From Chitinophaga pinensis (GTDB taxonomy: Bacteria; Bacteroidota; Bacteroidia; Chitinophagales; Chitinophagaceae): a DNA stretch of 7,122 nucleotides. The translations under genes were made by a program, and so were the position numbers. The notes below the pieces were generated by a model. The model made no database searches. It had not been told where the DNA came from and saw nothing but the letters and a program-made list of their open reading frames with translations. The stretch is from contig CAMCBE010000102.1 in the NCBI GenBank assembly GCA_945872805.1, forward strand, positions 1-7,122, given 5' to 3'. This document shows positions 1 through 6,658 of this stretch, piece by piece (position 1 is the first letter of the stretch; every line of letters starts with the position of its first letter).

Positions 1-87
1 TGAAGCATTGGCGTATAAATATAGATATTGCAAAAATAGGTTGAGATAAAGCAATTATCTTCGTGAGGTATCAAACAAATTTATATT

Positions 88-471
88 ATGTCAAAGCAGA
101 TTGTCAATACTTCATTAGCTCCTGCCCCTATTGGGCCATATAATCAGTCCGTTAAGGCGGGAGGATTTTTATTTATTTCAGGCCAGGTGGCTATTAATCC
201 GTTAACTGGTAATGTTGAAGCCACTAGCATTGAAGAGGAAACCCATCAGGTGATGAAAAACCTATCAGCCATATTAACTGAGGCGAAAATTGATTTTTCT
301 GCAGCGGTAAAGACCACCATTTTTTTAACTGATATGTCGTTTTTTGCTCAGGTTAATGACATCTATGCATCGTATTTAATAGGAGATTTCCCCGCTAGGG
401 AAACGGTTGCAGTGAAAGGCTTGCCCAAAGGGGTTAATGTAGAAATAAGCATGATTGCAGTAGCCCCATAG
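88..471 (+). CDS. ridA: RidA-family reactive intermediate deaminase (YjgF/YER057c/UK114)
   Basis: Small cytosolic enzyme that hydrolyses reactive enamine/imine intermediates, such as 2-aminoacrylate released by PLP-dependent dehydratases, to ketoacids and ammonia, so protecting PLP enzymes. At 127 residues it has the normal family length, and one domain fills the protein. Visible hallmarks are IGPYNQSV (residues 15-22, Tyr18 matching the active-site Tyr), FISGQV (29-34), and the C-terminal PARETVAV block (102-109), whose Arg104 matches the substrate-carboxylate-binding Arg105 of enteric RidA. The LPKGVNVEI stretch (112-120) supplies the conserved Glu119. ATG 88 gives a standard family N-terminus; upstream DNA is A/T-rich with no clear Shine-Dalgarno. 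The next gene starts about 60 bp downstream on the same strand with no terminator between, so co-transcription is possible, but the neighbours suggest no shared pathway. Family assignment is secure; the physiological substrate is inferred from the family. Confidence 0.95.
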   Translation: MSKQIVNTSLAPAPIGPYNQSVKAGGFLFISGQVAINPLTGNVEATSIEEETHQVMKNLSAILTEAKIDFSAAVKTTIFLTDMSFFAQVNDIYASYLIGDFPARETVAVKGLPKGVNVEISMIAVAP

Positions 472-532
472 GCTTCAGTATTTTTCATGCCCAAATTCAA
501 CTATTGCCTTTTTTCCTATATTTGTTTTGATA

Positions 533-1099
533 ATGAAAAAAAGTATTGCCATTATATTTTTGGGGCTTCAGTTATTTAACATGGGGGGCTATCAACTTTT
601 ATTCAAGCATTTTGAAGAAAAGTCGAGTAGTCATTTCATCGAAAAGCTCAATAATCACGCATATAATGAGACTGAATTAATTGAAATAAAGGTCCCAATT
701 AGCCTCCCTTATCAATCCAACTGGGATAGTTACCAACGCTATGATGGTGAGGTAGTTATAAATGGAGTTCATTTTAATTATGTAAAGCGTAAGTTAGTAA
801 ATGACTCCATGTCATTCCTTTGTATCCCCAATAAGGATAAAATGGATGTTATTGATGCAGGTAATGTTTTTTATGCTCTTGTCAATGATCTTCAAGGACG
901 TCAGGAAAAGCAAGAAGTTCCTTCGCCGCTTGCTAAGCTATCAAAAATATTTTTTACTGAGTATCCTTCCACACAAGATTTTCAATCCATTCATTCCTCT
1001 AACAATTATGAAATGAATAGTTGCGAGCATCCTGCTGAATCTTTGCTTCACCGTTCTGCTGAAGTTCCTGAACGCCCACCATATTTGTTATTTGCGTAA
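533..1099 (+). CDS. Conserved hypothetical protein with N-terminal membrane anchor
   Basis: Predicted protein of 188 residues. I chose ATG 533 because the reading starts cleanly with MKKS followed by a hydrophobic segment (about residues 4-22), a typical signal anchor or uncleaved signal peptide; an in-frame TTG at 527 would add only two residues. The rest is soluble and probably periplasmic. It contains a central block around IKVPISLPYQ (about 52-61), a YDGEVVINGVHFNYVKRK stretch (about 70-87) and a FLCIPNKDK segment (about 95-103), then a variable, Ser/Glu-rich tail ending in RPPYLLFA. I recognise this layout from small hypothetical proteins common in Bacteroidota, but know of no assigned function and no catalytic motif. 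The next gene encodes an outer-membrane barrel, so an envelope role is plausible but is inference only. A short inverted repeat starts 1 bp after the stop codon. Confidence 0.8.
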   Translation: MKKSIAIIFLGLQLFNMGGYQLLFKHFEEKSSSHFIEKLNNHAYNETELIEIKVPISLPYQSNWDSYQRYDGEVVINGVHFNYVKRKLVNDSMSFLCIPNKDKMDVIDAGNVFYALVNDLQGRQEKQEVPSPLAKLSKIFFTEYPSTQDFQSIHSSNNYEMNSCEHPAESLLHRSAEVPERPPYLLFA

Positions 1100-1100
1100 T

Positions 1101-1124
1101 TCATAGTATTCACTTTTACTATGA
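1101..1124 (+). repeat. Perfect 8-bp inverted repeat after the small hypothetical gene
   Basis: TCATAGTA (1101-1108) is followed by an 8-nt spacer and its exact reverse complement TACTATGA (1117-1124). It begins 1 bp after the stop codon at 1097-1099. The stem is AT-rich and no T-run follows, so it is a poor intrinsic terminator. It could be a 3'-end mRNA hairpin or an operator for the downstream gene, but a chance match in AT-rich DNA is quite possible. Confidence 0.3.
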
Positions 1125-1242
1125 TCTAGTAATAAATTGCATTTTACTTTCCTTGAAAGTTCATGTAATGAAAGCTAGAATATCAAATTTTAAATCAGAA
1201 TTAAATTTTAGTGGTAAGTATAATATTTCAAATTTCATGCAT

Positions 1243-2340
1243 ATGAAAATATATATCATTGTATCTATAATAGCTATATCTACTTTCTTTCAGTTGAATG
1301 CATCTGCTCAGGGATGTGTGGCGATTCGTGGTATTGGAGGAGTTTCATGCCTTAATCCACATGAGGCTGCAGATTCCTCTTCATGGTCTCTTACAGTGAA
1401 CACACGATATTTTAAATCGTACAAGCATTTTGTTGGAATGGCTGAACAAAAGGAGCGTGTGGAGAATGAAACTGAGGTAATCAATCATAATTTTAGCACT
1501 GACTTATTCTTACAAAAAAATCTAAGCAAACGGTTTTCTTTTGGTGTCAATTTGCCCATTATAAGTAATGCTCGTTCTTCATTGTATGAACATGGTGGAA
1601 ATGCTGTAGGGTCTTCTGCAAGACACGCTACTCATTCTTTTGGGTTGGGCGATGTTAGACTAGCCACTTATTATTGGTTGAGAGACCCGGGCAACATGCC
1701 TAGGTGGAATGCACAAGTAGGCTTAGGCCTTAAGCTCCCTACAGGAGATTATCAATATCAAGATTATTTCATAAAAAATGATACTACTAAAGTGCTTGGA
1801 CCGGTCGATCAATCCATTCAATTGGGAGATGGTGGTACAGGCATTACGCTTGAGTTGAGTACATTTTATGCATTTTCTCAGAAATTATCAGCCTATGGAG
1901 GATTCTTTTATCTTTCTAATCCGAGGGAACAAAATGGCGTAACAACTGGCAGGGGTAGTGCGGTGACTCCAGCTAGTATTACATATGGTAGTAATATAAT
2001 GAGTGTGCCTGATCAATACATGTATCGATTTGGACTAAGTTATATGACAAAGCATATGAGTGCAAATTTAGGTTTGCGGAAGGAGGGGTTACCTTCTAAA
2101 GATCTGATTGGCGGGAGCAATGGATTTAGGCGTCCTGGGTATGTCCTTTCTGTAGAGCCAGGTATTAGTTTGACTCAAAAAAAGATTACCTATTTCGTGA
2201 ACCTTCCAGTTGCTATTCAACGTAATAGAACACAGAGTGTTCCGGATAAAATACGATCTCAAAAGACAAATTCCTACTATCGTGGGGATGCTGCATTTGC
2301 AGATTATTTGGTTAATGTTGGTGCTGTATTGAAATTCTGA
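1243..2340 (+). CDS. Outer-membrane beta-barrel protein of unknown function (transporter-like)
   Basis: Predicted 365-residue exported protein. I chose ATG 1243 because it gives a canonical signal peptide: MKIY, a hydrophobic core, then NASA|QGC with a likely signal peptidase I site after residue 22. ATG 1237 adds two residues; starts further upstream (ATG 1168, TTG 1153) would bury the signal peptide behind about 25-30 residues and are unlikely. The mature protein alternates aromatic and polar residues with repeated Gly/Tyr-rich strands, has a GLGDVRLATYYWL segment followed by QVGLGLKLPTGDY, and ends in Phe (VGAVLKF), all typical of outer-membrane barrels. The GLGD...LGLKLPTG pattern resembles the broad 'phenol-degradation MetA-like/transporter' barrel group. 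Two cysteines lie near the mature N-terminus (Cys25, Cys36 of the precursor) and could form a disulfide. I recognise close-looking proteins in other Bacteroidota only as uncharacterised. The gene is followed by a strong terminator, so it is the last of its unit. Barrel location is well supported; cargo and role are unknown. Confidence 0.85.
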   Translation: MKIYIIVSIIAISTFFQLNASAQGCVAIRGIGGVSCLNPHEAADSSSWSLTVNTRYFKSYKHFVGMAEQKERVENETEVINHNFSTDLFLQKNLSKRFSFGVNLPIISNARSSLYEHGGNAVGSSARHATHSFGLGDVRLATYYWLRDPGNMPRWNAQVGLGLKLPTGDYQYQDYFIKNDTTKVLGPVDQSIQLGDGGTGITLELSTFYAFSQKLSAYGGFFYLSNPREQNGVTTGRGSAVTPASITYGSNIMSVPDQYMYRFGLSYMTKHMSANLGLRKEGLPSKDLIGGSNGFRRPGYVLSVEPGISLTQKKITYFVNLPVAIQRNRTQSVPDKIRSQKTNSYYRGDAAFADYLVNVGAVLKF

Positions 2341-2360
2341 TAGTTAAGAATATTTTTTGA

Positions 2361-2401
2361 AGAGGGGAGGAGTCTGTTGCAGACTCCTCCTCTCTTTTTT
2401 T
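2361..2401 (+). terminator. Strong rho-independent terminator
   Basis: A 16-bp stem is formed by 2361-2376 (AGAGGGGAGGAGTCTG) and 2380-2395 (CAGACTCCTCCTCTCT), with one G-U wobble and a 3-nt TTG loop. A run of seven T follows at 2395-2401, the first T also closing the stem. It starts 20 bp after the stop codon of the outer-membrane protein gene. The T-run exists only on the + strand side, so it terminates rightward transcription and separates the left genes from the aldehyde dehydrogenase/carotenoid unit. Confidence 0.95.
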
Positions 2402-2466
2402 CAGAATATAAATGAACTATCTTTCCTATATATTGTTCGTTTATTACTTGATTTAAGTGAATTCAT
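2402..2466 (+). promoter_or_regulatory. Likely promoter region of the downstream operon (elements not resolved)
   Basis: This 65-bp AT-rich gap lies between the strong terminator and the aldehyde dehydrogenase start, so the promoter of the downstream unit should be here or overlap the terminator. The closest match to the Bacteroidota -7 consensus TAnnTTTG is TATCTTTC at 2418-2425, with one mismatch, but there is no convincing TTTG-type -33 element at proper spacing. The location is inferred from context, not from a good motif. Confidence 0.3.
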
Positions 2467-3870
2467 ATGCACAGCTCTTTAGGTACTCATCTCGATCTTG
2501 TCCAACTTTGCCAACATCAAAAACAGTATTTTGATGAGGGTAAAACACGACCATTGTCATTTAGGATTGGGCAGTTAAAGAAATTAAGGTCCATTATTCT
2601 AGCTAATGAACAAGAAATTGAAACTGCCTTATTTAATGATCTGCATAAATCTTCTTTCGAGGCATTTGGTTCCGAGGTTGGGCAAGTGCTGAAGGAGCTT
2701 GACTTCGCTATTTCAAAATTAAAAAAATGGACTGCTCCTCAATCGGTTTCAACACCGCTTATGTTTTTCCCTTCCTCCAGTAAAATCTATCGAGATCCAC
2801 TTGGAACTGTATTGATCATTGGACCATGGAATTACCCATTTTTATTATTGTTTGCTCCTTTGATTAGTGCCATTGCAGGGGGGAATACTATTATTTTAAA
2901 ACCATCTGAAGAGGCACCTCATTCCGCAGCGTTGATTGAAAACATTATTTCAACCAATTTTGCTGCCAACTATATTTCAATTGTTCAAGGTCTTGGAGCA
3001 GAAGTTATTCCTTCACTTATTGAAGCATTTAAATTTGATCATATCTTTTTTACGGGTAGCACATTCGTTGGACAAAAAATAATGGAGCTAGCAGCCAAAA
3101 CGCTAACTCCTGTCACCCTTGAACTTGGAGGTAAAAGTCCATGCATTGTTGACACATCTGCAAACCTTGACTATGCTGCAAAAAAAATAGCATGGAGTAA
3201 AATTATGAATGCAGGTCAAACCTGTGTCGCTCCTGATTATGTATTAGTTCATAATAGCATAAAAGATGTGTTGATTGAAAAATTGAAATTGAATTTCAAA
3301 AATATGCTAGGCAGTGACCCCTCGGAAAGTCCTGATTATGGAAGGATTATCAACGCAAAACGATTCCATAAATTGATTTCTTTTTTGAAGGAGGGCGAGA
3401 TTGTTTCTGGAGGTCGACATAGTGAACAGGATTTATACATTGAGCCTACTATACTGGATCAAGTATCTATACAAGATCATGTGATGACCGAAGAAATTTT
3501 TGGTCCAATTTTACCAATACTCACCTATGAAAATAGAGATGAAGTAGTCGACTGGGTTGAAAAAAATCCATTTCCATTGTCATTGTACATATACGCTGAT
3601 GACAAGGAACTATCTGATTTTTATATATCCAGACTTCGTTTTGGTGGGTGTTGCATCAATAATGGATTAATTCATTTGGGGAATCCTAATCTTCCTTTTG
3701 GTGGTGTTGGTTCAAGTGGAACGGGCCAGTACCATGGAAAGTATGGGTTTGAAAATTTTACTCGCCCCAAAGCTGTTATGCATTCAAAATCTTGGTTTGA
3801 TGTGCCCATATGGTACGCTCCTTTTGGGAATAAGGTGAAATTATTAAAAACGATCTTTAAAATTACGTGA
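2467..3870 (+). CDS. Class-3 (ALDH3-type) NAD(P)-dependent aldehyde dehydrogenase
   Basis: Oxidises aldehydes to carboxylic acids using NAD(P)+. The 467-residue length and motif spacing fit the ALDH3/fatty-aldehyde group (bacterial YwdH/AldH type). Visible motifs in order: PWNYPF (120-125, Asn122 for the oxyanion hole), LKPSE (144-148, cofactor-binding Lys145), GSTFVG in the Rossmann fold (197-202), LELGGKSP with general-base Glu219, NAGQTCVAPDYVL with catalytic Cys253, EEIFGP (342-347) and the ALDH3-like LPFGGVGSSGTGQYHGKYGF region (409-428). The C-terminus ends in a basic, hydrophobic tail that may touch the membrane. All catalytic residues are present, so it should be active. It opens the compact unit leading to idi and crtD, and its stop lies 1 bp before the peroxidase start. 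Class-3 enzymes are broad, so lipid-peroxidation or fatty aldehydes are the default substrates. A class-3 enzyme (AldH) oxidises a carotenoid aldehyde in the staphyloxanthin pathway, so a carotenoid or isoprenoid aldehyde is an alternative. Family certain, substrate unknown. Confidence 0.95.
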   Translation: MHSSLGTHLDLVQLCQHQKQYFDEGKTRPLSFRIGQLKKLRSIILANEQEIETALFNDLHKSSFEAFGSEVGQVLKELDFAISKLKKWTAPQSVSTPLMFFPSSSKIYRDPLGTVLIIGPWNYPFLLLFAPLISAIAGGNTIILKPSEEAPHSAALIENIISTNFAANYISIVQGLGAEVIPSLIEAFKFDHIFFTGSTFVGQKIMELAAKTLTPVTLELGGKSPCIVDTSANLDYAAKKIAWSKIMNAGQTCVAPDYVLVHNSIKDVLIEKLKLNFKNMLGSDPSESPDYGRIINAKRFHKLISFLKEGEIVSGGRHSEQDLYIEPTILDQVSIQDHVMTEEIFGPILPILTYENRDEVVDWVEKNPFPLSLYIYADDKELSDFYISRLRFGGCCINNGLIHLGNPNLPFGGVGSSGTGQYHGKYGFENFTRPKAVMHSKSWFDVPIWYAPFGNKVKLLKTIFKIT

Positions 3871-3871
3871 T

Positions 3872-4573
3872 ATGCGAAAGCGATTAAATACTCTTTATAT
3901 AGTTCTTATAGCCGGTTTAGTGATAATTGTATATGCCTGCGCTTGTTCAGCTTCTTCAAAAACACAAACTAGAAATATGAGTACAAGGCAAACCATGCTC
4001 AAAGCATTTTATCCTGTATTAACTAAGGTTACTCGATTTTTTGGAGTGAACAACAGAAAAATCATTTCAACTAAAGCAGTACAACCAAATACTTCAATTT
4101 ATGAAATTCCTATTGTACTCAATAGCGGAGATACTATTACGCTTAGTCAGTGGAAGGGAAAGAAGATCTTAATAGTTAACACAGCAAGTGATTGTGGTTA
4201 TACAGGGCAATATGAAGAGCTCCAATCCTTGTATGATCAGCAGAAGGGGAAAGTTATGATTATTGGCTTTCCTGCAAATGATTTTAAAAAGCAAGAAGAA
4301 GCAACGGACCAAGATATCGCTGCTTTTTGTAAAAAGAACTATGGTGTTTCTTTTCCAATTGCTATGAAGGCTTCTGTGATTAAAGGAAGTGATCAGCATC
4401 CTCTTTATAAATGGCTTTCAACGCCCGATCAAAATGGATGGAATACAGAGGCTCCTGCATGGAATTTTTCAAAGTATATCATTAATGAACAAGGAAAACT
4501 ATCCAGTTATTTTGATCCAGGGGTGAGTCCAGTTGGAGACGATATTCTAAATGAGTTAACCAAATCGTTATAA
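3872..4573 (+). CDS. Glutathione-peroxidase-like thiol peroxidase with export-type N-terminus
   Basis: Thioredoxin-fold peroxidase of the GPx family, expected to reduce hydrogen or lipid hydroperoxides. The GPx domain spans about residues 75-230. NTASDCGYTGQY (103-114) carries peroxidatic Cys108; AFCKKNYGVSFP (151-162) carries Cys153, at the position of the second (resolving) Cys in Cys-type GPx proteins; AWNF (196-199) gives the active-site Trp197-Asn198. The usual FPCNQF motif reads FPANDF (133-138), so Asp137 replaces the tetrad Gln, and the usual VDVNG region is also changed (ASVIKG). The N-terminus is basic (MRKR), then hydrophobic (about 8-22), then YACAC, resembling a lipoprotein or signal-anchor region with Cys23 or Cys25 as possible lipid site. 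An in-frame ATG at 3977 (Met36) would remove this and give a cytosolic form; I prefer the upstream start because the extension looks like a real signal and abuts the previous gene by 1 bp. idi begins 9 bp downstream. Family sure; reductant and location inferred. Confidence 0.9.
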   Translation: MRKRLNTLYIVLIAGLVIIVYACACSASSKTQTRNMSTRQTMLKAFYPVLTKVTRFFGVNNRKIISTKAVQPNTSIYEIPIVLNSGDTITLSQWKGKKILIVNTASDCGYTGQYEELQSLYDQQKGKVMIIGFPANDFKKQEEATDQDIAAFCKKNYGVSFPIAMKASVIKGSDQHPLYKWLSTPDQNGWNTEAPAWNFSKYIINEQGKLSSYFDPGVSPVGDDILNELTKSL

Positions 4574-4582
4574 TAGATTGTT

Positions 4583-5134
4583 ATGAGTCAGAATTATGAG
4601 GAGCTAATTGTTCTGGTGGATGAGCACGACAATGAAGTTGGGGTGATGGAGAAGATGGAAGTGCATCGTAGGGCATTATTGCATAGAGCTTTTAGTGTAT
4701 TTATTTTTAATTCCCAAGGAGAGATGATGTTACAAAGAAGAGCATTGGGGAAATACCATAGTGGTGGATTATGGACCAATACATGTTGTAGCCATCCATA
4801 TTCAACTGAAACTATTATAGATGCAGCTCAGAGAAGGCTTTACCAGGAGATGGGCTTTAAAACCGATGTGAAACCTATTTTTCATTTTATTTATAAGGCT
4901 GCTTTGGATAATGAATTAACTGAATATGAATTTGATCATGTGCTTACAGGTGACTATGATGGACTAGTAGAGATTAATCCACTAGAGGTAGGCGATTATT
5001 GTTTTCGAACGATACAGGATATAAGTAATGATTTAAAAAGCCATCCCCAAAAATATACTGCTTGGTTTCATATTGCATTTCCAATGCTCCTCGATTTTCT
5101 GGCAAAGGAAAATAGATTAAGCAATGCAGGGTAA
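4583..5134 (+). CDS. idi: Type I isopentenyl-diphosphate delta-isomerase (Nudix fold)
   Basis: Interconverts isopentenyl diphosphate and dimethylallyl diphosphate in the cytosol, supplying the starter unit for prenyl chains and carotenoids. The 183-residue length matches the bacterial enzyme (E. coli Idi has 182). Metal and catalytic residues can be placed: His28 and His34 (HRRALLHRAFS), the TNTCCSHP motif (65-72) with catalytic Cys69 and metal-binding His71, the Nudix-like RRLYQEMGF helix (84-92) with Glu89, and ELTEYEFDHV (111-120) with Glu114 and Glu116. The TNTCCSHP form with two adjacent cysteines also occurs in eukaryotic-type Idi and is not a defect. There is no good Shine-Dalgarno; it starts 9 bp after the peroxidase stop. 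Its 3' end overlaps the desaturase start by 11 bp, suggesting translational coupling. Placement before carotenoid genes supports a role in raising precursor flux for pigment synthesis. Confidence 0.97.
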   Translation: MSQNYEELIVLVDEHDNEVGVMEKMEVHRRALLHRAFSVFIFNSQGEMMLQRRALGKYHSGGLWTNTCCSHPYSTETIIDAAQRRLYQEMGFKTDVKPIFHFIYKAALDNELTEYEFDHVLTGDYDGLVEINPLEVGDYCFRTIQDISNDLKSHPQKYTAWFHIAFPMLLDFLAKENRLSNAG

Positions 5135-6611
5135 AAAAGTCATCATAATTGGTGCTGGTATTGCTGGCATTGCAACGTCAATACGATTGGCTGTGATGGG
5201 ATATGATGTGGAAGTTTTTGAGAAAAATGACGTTGCAGGAGGAAAGATGTATTTAATTGAAAAAGGAGGGTTTACGTTTGATGCTGGCCCCTCACTATTT
5301 ACTCAGCCAATTAATATTGAGGAACTGTTTGCTTTTGCTAACGAACCTATTCATGAATATTTCCAATACTCAAAAGTTGACATCGCCTGTAAGTATCATT
5401 TTGAAAATGGCAAACGAATTAATGCATTCACACGGCCTGCGGATTTCGCATCTGAAATGAATGAAAAGACTGGAGAGCCTGTTCATAATATAATTCGGTA
5501 TTTAAAAAATGCAGAGCGTGTTTATGAAAAAGTGGGAAGTATTTTTTTGAATTTTTCTCTACATCGTTTTTCTACTTGGTTTCATCCTAGGGTTTTGGTT
5601 GCACTGAAGACTATTAAACTCTCTTATTTATTCAATACACTGGATACGTTTAATCGAAAACGATTTGTTACACCTGAGGCAGTACAAATTTTCAATCGGT
5701 TTGCTACGTACAATGGGAGTAATCCATATAAGGCTCCAGGTATGTTAAGCTTAATACCACATCTAGAACAAAACGAAGGAACATTTTATCCTATTGGGGG
5801 AATGATATCTATTCCTGATGCATTAACGAAACTCGCGAAACATAAAGGGGTGAAGTTCAATCTCGGGAAAGGGGTTGATAAAATCATACTAGAAGGGAGC
5901 TCCGTAAAAGGGGTGTTGTCGGAGGGAGAATTTAATCAGGCAGATATTGTGGTTAGTAATGTTGATGCCTATTATACCTATAAAAATCTTATTGAAGATA
6001 AACGTGCAGCAGAGAAAGTGTTACGACATGAACGAAGTAGTAGCGCATTAATTTTTTATTGGGGAATGAATAAGACATTTCCTGACTTGCACTTGCATAA
6101 CATATTTTTTAGTGAAGAGTATGACGCAGAGTTTAAGCATCTCTTTGAGTTAAAGCGTTTTTATGTTGATCCCACCATATACATTAACATTACTTCTAAA
6201 ATGGAATCTGGACATGCTCCTGGAGGAAAGGAAAATTGGTTTGTGATGGTGAATGCTCCAGCAACTGAAGTTGATGATTGGGGAAGCCAGATTGAACAGG
6301 TAAGGGCATCCATAGTTAAAAAGTTAAATAGAATGTTAGGTGTTGAGTTGGATGACTTTATTGAGACTGAGGAAGTGCTTACTCCCTCAGGCATTCAACT
6401 AAGAACTGATTCGTTCCAGGGGTCATTGTATGGAACAAGTTCAAATTCAATTTGGTCAGCTTTTTTGAGGCATGCTAATTTTTCATCTCATATTCGAGGA
6501 CTTTATTTTGCAGGTGGAAGCGTTCATCCAGGAGGGGGTATACCACTTTGTTTAAAGGGAGCGAAAATAGTAGCAGAGTTAATCGGCAAAACAGATGTGG
6601 GTCAAGGGTAA
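5124..6611 (+). CDS. crtD: CrtI-family carotenoid desaturase, probably 1-hydroxycarotenoid 3,4-desaturase (CrtD)
   Basis: FAD-dependent carotenoid desaturase of 495 residues, the normal length for the CrtI/CrtD/CrtN group, membrane-associated by family. The N-terminal dinucleotide-binding fold has VIIIGAGIAG (6-15), acidic Glu33 about 20 residues on, and AGGK (38-41). The C-terminal family signature runs through YFAGGSVHPGGGIPLCLKGA (461-480), followed by a last helix. GGFTFDAGPSLFTQP (48-62) is the CrtD-like form; phytoene desaturases of Bacteroidota typically read FDxGPSWYWMPDVF here, which is why I favour CrtD over CrtI. CrtD inserts the 3,4 double bond next to a 1-hydroxylated psi end in acyclic or monocyclic carotenoids. 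The following gene encodes a CruF-like hydratase that would make exactly that hydroxyl, strengthening the call. It overlaps idi by 11 bp in a different frame. Family certain; the exact desaturation step is inferred from motif and context. Confidence 0.85.
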   Translation: MQGKKVIIIGAGIAGIATSIRLAVMGYDVEVFEKNDVAGGKMYLIEKGGFTFDAGPSLFTQPINIEELFAFANEPIHEYFQYSKVDIACKYHFENGKRINAFTRPADFASEMNEKTGEPVHNIIRYLKNAERVYEKVGSIFLNFSLHRFSTWFHPRVLVALKTIKLSYLFNTLDTFNRKRFVTPEAVQIFNRFATYNGSNPYKAPGMLSLIPHLEQNEGTFYPIGGMISIPDALTKLAKHKGVKFNLGKGVDKIILEGSSVKGVLSEGEFNQADIVVSNVDAYYTYKNLIEDKRAAEKVLRHERSSSALIFYWGMNKTFPDLHLHNIFFSEEYDAEFKHLFELKRFYVDPTIYINITSKMESGHAPGGKENWFVMVNAPATEVDDWGSQIEQVRASIVKKLNRMLGVELDDFIETEEVLTPSGIQLRTDSFQGSLYGTSSNSIWSAFLRHANFSSHIRGLYFAGGSVHPGGGIPLCLKGAKIVAELIGKTDVGQG

Positions 6612-6658
6612 TCAATTATCGAACTATTCTTTCATATAATAGTTATAGATTAGTGGAA

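Noticed and set aside
1..49. Possible 3' tail of an upstream + strand gene (open to a stop at 42-44 or 47-49), or a divergent gene starting on the minus strand at position 8.
   Set aside because: Two + frames and one minus start are all possible and only a dozen or so residues can be read, with no recognisable motif. A CAAAAATA at 31-38 is a perfect minus-strand TAnnTTTG box, but no -33 partner is found at proper spacing.
44..60. Small inverted repeat AGATAA-AGCAA-TTATCT before ridA.
   Set aside because: Only 6 bp and AT-rich; expected by chance in this composition. No known operator recognised.
517..524. TATATTTG, a perfect match to the Bacteroidota -7 consensus upstream of the small hypothetical gene.
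   Set aside because: It would place the transcript start within a few bases of ATG 533, and there is no TTTG/TTG at the right distance upstream, so it is likely a chance match in T-rich DNA.
1153..1242. Longer N-terminus for the outer-membrane protein from TTG 1153 or ATG 1168.
   Set aside because: It would place 25-30 polar residues before a clear signal peptide, which is not compatible with normal export.
4169..4399. Minus-strand open frame inside the peroxidase gene; similar ones at 4594-4779 and 6161-6394, and + strand ones at 801-1016 and 5257-5460.
   Set aside because: All lie within well-supported genes in other frames and their translations show no family features; they are shadow frames.
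6622..6644. Inverted repeat AACTATT / AATAGTT in the gap between crtD and cruF.
   Set aside because: 7 bp, AT-only apart from one pair, 9-nt loop, no T-run; too weak to call a terminator or attenuator.
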